Below are positions 41,269-46,656 of a DNA stretch of 46,656 nucleotides, in pieces. The notes beneath the pieces are model-generated. The model searched no databases and was not told the DNA's origin. It was given only the letters and a program-made list of their open reading frames with translations. The translations under genes were made by a program, and so were the position numbers. Position 1 is the stretch's first letter. Each line of letters begins with the position of its first letter. Source of the DNA: Chloroflexota bacterium (GTDB lineage: Bacteria; Chloroflexota; Dehalococcoidia; DSTF01; JACRBR01); NCBI GenBank assembly GCA_016213125.1, contig JACRBR010000202.1:1-46656 (forward strand), written 5' to 3'.

Positions 41269-43515
41269 TTACAGTTTCTCCAGGGGTGCGAACGACAGCA
41301 TCAGCTTCTTGATGCCGACCTCGCCCTTGAACGCGACCGTCACTTCTTGGTCGTCCTTCACCATCTGTGACGACACGACGATGCCCTCGCCGAACCGGGG
41401 ATGGCGGACGCGTTCTCCGCCTGCATACACCAGTTCCTCGGGAACCGGCGGGCGCTCGTCCCTGCGGGCGAACTCTTCGCGGAACCGTGAAGGCCCGCGC
41501 TCGACCGCCTCGTGCTGGCTCCGCACGGCGGACCGCTGCGCAATCAACTGCTGTGGGATGTCCTTCAGGAAGCGCGACGGCGGGTTGTGCGACGACGATC
41601 CCATTCCGTATCGCTTGAAGGCCCGGATCAGGTAAAGCCGCTGCTTCGCCCGCGTCATCCCGACATAGCACAGCCGCCGCTCTTCTTCCATCTGCATCGC
41701 GTCATCGAACGAGCGAATGTGGGGAAGTACCCCTTCCTCCATCGCGGTCATGAAGACGACGGGATACTCCAGCCCCTTGGCGGAGTGCAATGTGATCAGC
41801 GTCACCCGCCCGGAGTGCGGATCGTCCGTATCCGGCACCGTGTCCGCGTCCGAGATCAGGGCCACGTCCTCGAGGAACGACACCAGCCCATGACCCGCCG
41901 AAAGCCCATCGTACTCCGACGCCACGTTTCGCAGCTCGCCGATGTTCTCCCAGCGTTCGTCGGCTTCCGCCTCGTCGAACTCGGCGTAGAGGTACTTGCG
42001 GTATCCGGTCCGTTCCAGCACACCGTCGAGCAGGGTCGAGAGATTGTTCTTCTCGGCCACGTTCTGCAACTCGGCGATCATCTCCTGGAACTCGATTAGC
42101 GTCCTTGTCTGCTTCGCGCCGATCGGACGGGCTCCAGCGCCGCTTCTTCCTGCGCCGGCGTTCTCCTGCTCGGCGATGAGCTGCAGCGCGGTGTAGGGTG
42201 GCACTTCGCGCTCCCGCGCCCACCGATCCAACTCGGATAGGGTCTTTGTGCCGATGCCCCGGCCGGGCACGTTCACGATGCGCGTGAAGCTCACGGCGTC
42301 GTGGGGATTCTGGACCAGGCGCATGTAGGCCAGGACGTCCTTCACCTCGCGCCGCTCGTAGAAACGCGTACCGCCCACCAGCGCGTACGGCACCCTGGTC
42401 CGGATTAAGGCTTCCTCCAGCGCCCGGGAGTGCGCGTTCGTCCGGTACATGACGGCGAACTCTCCGTACGGGCGCCTCTCTTCTTCCACGAGAGTGGCGA
42501 TCTCGTTCGCTACGAAGTCCGCCTCCTCGGCTTCGTCGTAGGCCTCATACGCGACAATCGGCTCGCCGCCGCCGGCCGAGGTCCAGAGCGACTTCTCTTT
42601 GCGTTGCTTGTTTCCCGCGATGACAGCGTGCGCCGCATCCAGAATGTTCTGCGTCGAGCGGTAGTTCTGCTCCAGCAGCACCGTCTTCGCGTCCGGAAAG
42701 TCACGCTCGAAGTTCAGGATGTTGCGGATGTCGGCGGAGCGCCAAGAGTAGATGGATTGATCGGGATCGCCGACCACGCAGATGTTCGGGTGCTTTCCGG
42801 CGAACAGCCGTGCAAGCTGGTACTGCGCGATGTTCGTATCCTGAAATTCGTCCACCAGGACGTGGAGGAAGCGCTCCTGGTACTTCTCCCGGAGCCCTTC
42901 GTGGTTCTGCAGCATCTCCACAACCCGCACGATGAGGTCGTCGAAATCGAGCGCGCCGTTCTCGACCAGGAGCTGCTGATACGTGTCGTACGCGCGGGCC
43001 ACGACCTCGCCGAAATAGTCGCGCGCCTGGCGGGCGTACGTCTCGGGCGAAACCAGTTCGCTCTTGGCGTGCGAGATCGCGCCAAGGATCGCCCGCTCCT
43101 TGAAGCGCTTCGTGTCGACGTTCGCGTATTCGCACGCCCGCTTCATCAACGACATCTGGTCCGCATCGTCGTAGATGTTGAACTGGCGGTTCAGGCCGAT
43201 CCGGTCCGCCTCGGTCCGCAGCAACCGCGCGCAGATGGAGTGAAATGTTCCGAGCATCAGGTCGCCCGCGGCCTCGCCGAGGTGCGCGGATACGCGCGAT
43301 CGCATCTCACGCGCCGCCTTGTTCGTGAAGGTCACGGACAGGATCCGCCACGGCGCGACACCGATGACGTCCACGAGGTACGCGATGCGGTGGGCTATCA
43401 CGCGCGTCTTGCCGGAGCCTGGGCCGGCAAGGATCAGCAGCGGCCCGGCGATCGTCGTGACCGCCTCGCGCTGTGGCGCATTCAGGTCCTCCAGGATGTG
43501 TTCCGCGGTAACCAC
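41269..43515 (-). CDS. pcrA: ATP-dependent DNA helicase PcrA/UvrD
   Basis: 748 residues, normal for PcrA. Motifs in order: Q-motif LNAPQREAV (11-19), Walker A AGPGSGKT (30-37), TFTNKAAREM, the DEFQDTN Walker B box, GDPDQSIYSWRSAD, QNYRSTQ, LITLHSAKGLEYPVVF and RRLCYVGMTRAKQRLYL. It unwinds DNA 3' to 5' in excision repair and replication-conflict processing. The last 60 residues (EELVYAGGERVRHPRFGEGI onward) form the RNA-polymerase-binding Tudor-like domain typical of PcrA. The start is GTG. A methyltransferase repair gene lies just upstream on the same strand. Confidence 0.95.
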   Translation of the reverse strand: MVTAEHILEDLNAPQREAVTTIAGPLLILAGPGSGKTRVIAHRIAYLVDVIGVAPWRILSVTFTNKAAREMRSRVSAHLGEAAGDLMLGTFHSICARLLRTEADRIGLNRQFNIYDDADQMSLMKRACEYANVDTKRFKERAILGAISHAKSELVSPETYARQARDYFGEVVARAYDTYQQLLVENGALDFDDLIVRVVEMLQNHEGLREKYQERFLHVLVDEFQDTNIAQYQLARLFAGKHPNICVVGDPDQSIYSWRSADIRNILNFERDFPDAKTVLLEQNYRSTQNILDAAHAVIAGNKQRKEKSLWTSAGGGEPIVAYEAYDEAEEADFVANEIATLVEEERRPYGEFAVMYRTNAHSRALEEALIRTRVPYALVGGTRFYERREVKDVLAYMRLVQNPHDAVSFTRIVNVPGRGIGTKTLSELDRWAREREVPPYTALQLIAEQENAGAGRSGAGARPIGAKQTRTLIEFQEMIAELQNVAEKNNLSTLLDGVLERTGYRKYLYAEFDEAEADERWENIGELRNVASEYDGLSAGHGLVSFLEDVALISDADTVPDTDDPHSGRVTLITLHSAKGLEYPVVFMTAMEEGVLPHIRSFDDAMQMEEERRLCYVGMTRAKQRLYLIRAFKRYGMGSSSHNPPSRFLKDIPQQLIAQRSAVRSQHEAVERGPSRFREEFARRDERPPVPEELVYAGGERVRHPRFGEGIVVSSQMVKDDQEVTVAFKGEVGIKKLMLSFAPLEKL

Positions 43516-43613
43516 GCGACCTCACGACCACCGTAGCGCGCGCGAAAGGCGAACGCCGCTTTGTGCAACCTGACTCATCCTGATGATCGCGAGCGGCGGG
43601 AACCACCCCGTTG

Positions 43614-44135
43614 CTACGCCAACCGCGCGCCCTCGAGCGCCAGCAGTCTCGCCTTCATATCGAGCCCGCCACCGAAGCCATGCAGCCCCCCACCGCTGCC
43701 CACGATCCGGTGACACGGCACCACGATGGGCACGGGGTTCGTCGCCATGGTCCGGCCAACGGCACGGTACGCGGTCGGGCTTCCCGCGCGGCGCGCCAGG
43801 TCTGCGTAGGTCGCCACCTGGCCCCGCGGCACCTTTGCGCACTCTTCCATCACGCGCCGTCGGAAGGGCGTCATCCAGGAGAGGTCCAACTCGACGTCGA
43901 ATGCCGTCCGCTTTCCGGCCAGATACTCGTTGAGCTGCTTGATCAGCGGCTTGACCCGGCGCTCATCCGCCACGAGCCCATACGTTCCATGCAGTTCGCG
44001 TGAGAGAGCCTCGACGGCCTCGGGCATGCGTCTCGCGTCCACACCGAACTTGATGGCCGCGAGGCGCCGCCCTTCGCCCGCGACCAGCATTGGGCCGAAC
44101 TCGGTTTCGGCAATGCCGTAGTACGCGACTGCCAT
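43614..44135 (-). CDS. ogt: methylated-DNA-protein-cysteine methyltransferase
   Basis: 173 residues, the normal size for Ogt/MGMT. The active-site block is VPCHRIVG with acceptor Cys141, preceded by the helix-turn-helix RGQVATYADLARRAG (105-118) and followed by GFGGGLDMKARLLALEG. It repairs O6-alkylguanine by transferring the alkyl group irreversibly to the cysteine. I chose the ATG at 44135 with GGGAGG upstream; the in-frame extension to 44309 is antisense to the MBL-fold gene. The stop is 98 bp upstream of pcrA, so the two repair genes may be co-transcribed. Confidence 0.95.
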   Translation of the reverse strand: MAVAYYGIAETEFGPMLVAGEGRRLAAIKFGVDARRMPEAVEALSRELHGTYGLVADERRVKPLIKQLNEYLAGKRTAFDVELDLSWMTPFRRRVMEECAKVPRGQVATYADLARRAGSPTAYRAVGRTMATNPVPIVVPCHRIVGSGGGLHGFGGGLDMKARLLALEGARLA

Positions 44136-44152
44136 CCATGGCCTCCCAGCGG

Positions 44153-45172
44153 CTAGTCGTTTCCGGCTCTTTTGTAGTATTGCACGCCGTCCTGAACGAA
44201 CTTGTGGAGGCGTCCCTCGAGAACCAGGTAGTCGAGGTGCGCGAGTGTCTCGCCCAGCGCCGCCCGCTGCATCCACGGTGAGAAGCTGTCCAGTGTGCCC
44301 GTCACCCACTTCACGCCGCGCGCCACTTCGAAGGCGGTCCTGGCGCTTCGTCCGACGACGGTCATCATCTCCTCAAGACGCTCATCGTGGTGCTTCTCGA
44401 TCGCGCGCAGGCGTCCGGCGAGGTCCGTGAAGCTGTACTCGTGCGCTGGCAGCACCTGCTCGACGTCCAGCTCTTCAAGACGGCGAAGCGAGGCGATGTA
44501 GTCGCCGAGCGGGTTTCCTTGCTGTTGCGGGTGCAGGCTGATGTTCGGCGTGATCGTCGGCAGTACGTGGTCGCCGGTGAGGATGAACTTCTTCTCGCGC
44601 TCTAGGAAACAGATATGACCGGGCGAGTGTCCCGGCGTCCACCAAACTTCGAACTCGAACCGCCCGATGGGGAGCCGTTCGCCTCCCCAGACCACTTCGT
44701 CCGGGTCGACCGGGTCCACGAAGGCGCGCACGGGCATCGCCGACGTCTTCAGATCGTCGCGGTTCTCCTTCGGCACGCCGTGCGTGGTGAGCCACTCGCC
44801 CATCGTCGCCAGCAGCTGATCAGGGTTGCGGTATCGCGAGCGGATGAGGTCGCGTTCGCGCTGGTGAATCACAACGGTCGCGCCGCTGCGCTCCTTCACC
44901 TGACCGGCGAGGCCATAGTGGTCCGGGTGGATATGCGTCACCAGTAGCGTCTTGAGCTTCGCGAAGCCCACGCCGGCATCGTTTAACTGCTGCTCCAGCG
45001 AGTCGAACGCCTCCGGCACGTTCCAACCGGAGTCCACGAGCGTCCACCCATCGCGTCCCTCGATGAGGTAAGGGAGCACCCAGCCCAGGGGGTTATTCGG
45101 GATGGGGACGCGGAGCTGGTACAGCCCGTCCATGACCTGGAGCGGGTACTTCGTCTCGACGGGTGCGGTCAT
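44153..45172 (-). CDS. MBL-fold metallo-hydrolase
   Basis: 339 residues with a metallo-beta-lactamase fold. Metal ligands: THIHPDHYG (79-87), TPGHSPGH, LTGDHVLP and the final PAHEY. The arrangement with an extra C-terminal helical domain fits the LACTB2/glyoxalase-II-like group that hydrolyses thioesters, nucleic acid or lactone bonds; the substrate is unknown. It lies 17 bp upstream of ogt on the same strand, so the two are probably one transcript. I chose the ATG at 45172 because homology begins there. Confidence 0.88.
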   Translation of the reverse strand: MTAPVETKYPLQVMDGLYQLRVPIPNNPLGWVLPYLIEGRDGWTLVDSGWNVPEAFDSLEQQLNDAGVGFAKLKTLLVTHIHPDHYGLAGQVKERSGATVVIHQRERDLIRSRYRNPDQLLATMGEWLTTHGVPKENRDDLKTSAMPVRAFVDPVDPDEVVWGGERLPIGRFEFEVWWTPGHSPGHICFLEREKKFILTGDHVLPTITPNISLHPQQQGNPLGDYIASLRRLEELDVEQVLPAHEYSFTDLAGRLRAIEKHHDERLEEMMTVVGRSARTAFEVARGVKWVTGTLDSFSPWMQRAALGETLAHLDYLVLEGRLHKFVQDGVQYYKRAGND

Positions 45173-45282
45173 CGCTTCCCTCCGTTCGGGGCGAGGTCGA
45201 TGCTGCGTGCTCGAGGGCAGGGTACCGCGATCAGGCGCAACGCCGTAGGGCCACACGTAACTGCGTGCCGGGGTCCGAAGCT

Positions 45283-45315
45283 GCTTCGCGAAGCTCTCTC
45301 AGTGAGTCAGAGAGC
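45283..45315. repeat. adjacent inverted repeats downstream of 45333 gene
   Basis: A perfect 12-bp palindrome (GCTTCGCGAAGC, 45283-45294) abuts a 7-bp stem GCTCTCT/AGAGAGC (45293-45299, 45309-45315, 9-nt loop). It lies 18-50 bp beyond the stop of the minus-strand hypothetical gene. No T-run follows, so any terminator role is uncertain. Confidence 0.4.
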
Positions 45316-45332
45316 ATGGGGGGTGCCAGGCG

Positions 45333-45905
45333 CTACGACTTCCAGCTCCCGCTCCACCCGGAGTTCCCCTGTTCGCCAGGCGCATCCGCAGGCGCGTCCG
45401 AAGTCCAGCCGCTGCCCTCCGCCGGCGGCGGTTCTTCGGAGGCCGGATGTGCCGACTCCAACGAGATGTTCGCCTCGTTGATCTGGCGCTCGGCCGCCAG
45501 CAGCGCGTCGTAGTGCGGCACCAGGGGCTGGAGCTGGGCGATCAGACCTTCGATGCGCACCTTATCCGCTTCCAGATTCGCCAGGGTGATCTTCACCTGT
45601 TGCGTCCGCTGCTCCAGTTGCGAAAGAAACTCGTCGCTCACGTCATCCTCCCGGCCACGCTCATCGCCCTCTACGCTGCGGTTCTCAAGATGCCGCCTGC
45701 GTGGTGCTTGTTCAAGGGGATGATCGGCAGGATCAGCCGGTTCCGGCAGAGAATTAACATCTCCGTGTCCCTTCTGTGCAGCATCTTCGTCGATGTTGTT
45801 GCGGCTGGGCATCAAACAGGAGAAGAGCAGGAACGACCAGAAGTCCGACAGCAGCGATAGGATCGCGCCTGTCAGCGACCAGCCGTCGTCATCGCGTTCG
45901 GGCAT
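45333..45905 (-). CDS. hypothetical acidic protein, possible two starts
   Basis: 190 residues, no family recognised. From the ATG at 45905 (GAGAGG upstream) there is a hydrophobic segment SLTGAILSLLSDFWSFLLFS, a Glu/Arg-rich middle, then from about residue 89 a predicted coiled coil (FLSQLEQRTQQVKITLANLE and continuing to about 150), and a Pro/Gly/Ser-rich tail. An in-frame GTG at 45641 has a much stronger ribosome site (GGGAGG, 5 nt) and would give a 102-residue soluble coiled-coil protein. Either or both may be made. Codon use supports coding best in the hydrophobic start and the coiled coil. Function unknown. Confidence 0.5.
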   Translation of the reverse strand: MPERDDDGWSLTGAILSLLSDFWSFLLFSCLMPSRNNIDEDAAQKGHGDVNSLPEPADPADHPLEQAPRRRHLENRSVEGDERGREDDVSDEFLSQLEQRTQQVKITLANLEADKVRIEGLIAQLQPLVPHYDALLAAERQINEANISLESAHPASEEPPPAEGSGWTSDAPADAPGEQGNSGWSGSWKS

Positions 45906-45987
45906 ACCCGTACCTCTCGCGGGATCGGCAAGGGCGAGACCGTTGCCTCGCCCTCTTGACACAACAACTACAGATCTGCGTCTGCCA

Positions 45988-46656
45988 TTACACGGCGGCT
46001 GCCTGCAGCCTGGCCTCGGCCTGCAGGTCGTGGTCAACCATCATCTCGATGAGCTGTCTGAAGGACACCTCCGGCTTCCAGCCCAGCTTCGTCTTCGCCT
46101 TGGTCGGGTCGGCGATTAGCAGGTCCACCTCGGCCGGGCGCATGAACTGCGGATCGCTACGGATGTAGTCCTCCCAGTTCAGCCCGACGCGCTCGAATGC
46201 GATCTGTGCGCAGTCCTTGATCTGGTGGGTCTCCCCGGTGCCGATGACGTAGTCATCAGCCTCCGGCTGTTGCAGCATCAGGTGCATCGCCTTGACGTAA
46301 TCACCGGCGAATCCCCAGTCCCGGCGCGGCTCCATGTTTCCCATCAGCAGTTCCTTCTGCAGACCGAGCTTGATGCGCGCCGCGCCGATGGTGATCTTGC
46401 GTGTCACGAACTCCGGACCTCGCCGGGGCGACTCGTGGTTGAAGAGGATCCCGCTGCAGGCGAAGATGTTGTAGCTCTCGCGGTAGTTCACCGTGATGTA
46501 ATGAGCGTAGGCCTTCGCTACTCCGTACGGACTGCGCGGGTGAAACGGCGTTTGCTCGTTCTGGGGCGTTTCGCGCACCTTCCCGAACATTTCGCTGCTG
46601 GATGCCTGGTAGAACTTGATCCCGCGCCCGGACGACGTCCGCGACGGCGACGCGCC
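45988..46656 (-). CDS. gmd: GDP-mannose 4,6-dehydratase, N-terminus outside window
   Basis: 222 residues are visible and the frame is open to the window edge. It starts inside the conserved KFYQASSSEMFGKV block, continues with the catalytic YGVAKAYAH (Tyr-x3-Lys), then GILFNHESPRRGPEFVTRKI and GNMEPRRDWGFAGDYV, all diagnostic for Gmd. The enzyme makes GDP-4-keto-6-deoxymannose, precursor of GDP-fucose, GDP-rhamnose or GDP-perosamine. About 110 N-terminal residues with the NAD fingerprint lie outside. It would supply deoxy sugars to the glycan region 12 kb away. Confidence 0.96.
   Translation of the reverse strand, partial: GASPSRTSSGRGIKFYQASSSEMFGKVRETPQNEQTPFHPRSPYGVAKAYAHYITVNYRESYNIFACSGILFNHESPRRGPEFVTRKITIGAARIKLGLQKELLMGNMEPRRDWGFAGDYVKAMHLMLQQPEADDYVIGTGETHQIKDCAQIAFERVGLNWEDYIRSDPQFMRPAEVDLLIADPTKAKTKLGWKPEVSFRQLIEMMVDHDLQAEARLQAAAV

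Overview
The window is high-GC (mostly G/C at third codon positions), densely packed bacterial chromosome with no rRNA, tRNA, phage, transposase or CRISPR that I can see. The gene mix suggests a Chloroflexota bacterium, possibly Dehalococcoidia-like, though an actinobacterial relative cannot be excluded without a search. Pointers are the acyl-CoA dehydrogenase / APH kinase pair, a CaiB-type CoA transferase, a PimA-like glycosyltransferase, an inositol-3-phosphate synthase with an N-terminal helix-turn-helix, secreted proteins with thrombospondin-3 or Ig-like repeats, and REP-like intergenic hairpins. This assignment is inference from gene content.

Layout. 1-5.0 kb: two MFS transporters whose 3' ends overlap, then a large secreted Asp-rich calcium-binding-type protein. 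5.1-7.8 kb (minus): an ACAD10/11-type acyl-CoA dehydrogenase and an APH-like kinase, separated by 385 bp of repeats. 7.8-8.35 kb: a non-coding stretch with two kinds of tandem repeat. 8.35-10.3 kb (minus): a PimA-like glycosyltransferase coupled to a PHP-domain phosphoesterase. 10.3-13.5 kb (plus): a structured leader, then DinB-like protein, PIG-L deacetylase and PLP-dependent decarboxylase. 13.5-17.1 kb (minus): two HtrB/PatA-fold acyltransferases and inositol-3-phosphate synthase. 17.2-21.0 kb (minus): NDUFA9-like reductase, alpha/beta hydrolase, CoA transferase, YdjM-like membrane protein.

21.0-33.5 kb is a surface-glycan region. On the minus strand it has a short UDP-glucose-dehydrogenase-like protein, a GT2, a GT39-like membrane protein and a small protein with a sorting-signal-like C-terminus. 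On the plus strand it has a translationally coupled GT4 - membrane glycosyltransferase - flippase operon. A minus-strand GT4, a methyltransferase and another GT4 follow. 33.5-35.5 kb: secreted subtilisin-like protease with three Ig-like repeats. 35.7-40.3 kb: a tightly coupled TetR - adaptor - ABC ATPase - permease efflux operon. 40.4-46.7 kb: PfkB-type kinase, PcrA helicase, O6-alkylguanine methyltransferase, MBL-fold hydrolase, an unknown acidic coiled-coil protein, and the C-terminal two thirds of GDP-mannose 4,6-dehydratase running off the right edge.

Three themes connect genes. (1) Inositol: inositol-3-phosphate synthase, a PimA-like mannosyltransferase and two PatA-fold acyltransferases lie within 9 kb, which is suggestive of inositol glycolipid synthesis. 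The nearby PIG-L deacetylase and DinB protein leave a mycothiol-like thiol as an alternative. (2) Surface glycans: flippase, GT4/GT2/GT39 enzymes and nucleotide-sugar enzymes. (3) Fatty acid or hydroxy-acid catabolism: the dehydrogenase/kinase pair and the CoA transferase. No single locus is a clear-cut unknown system. The best leads are the HTH-fused inositol synthase with dyad symmetries just upstream, the inositol-lipid grouping, and the tandem intergenic repeats.
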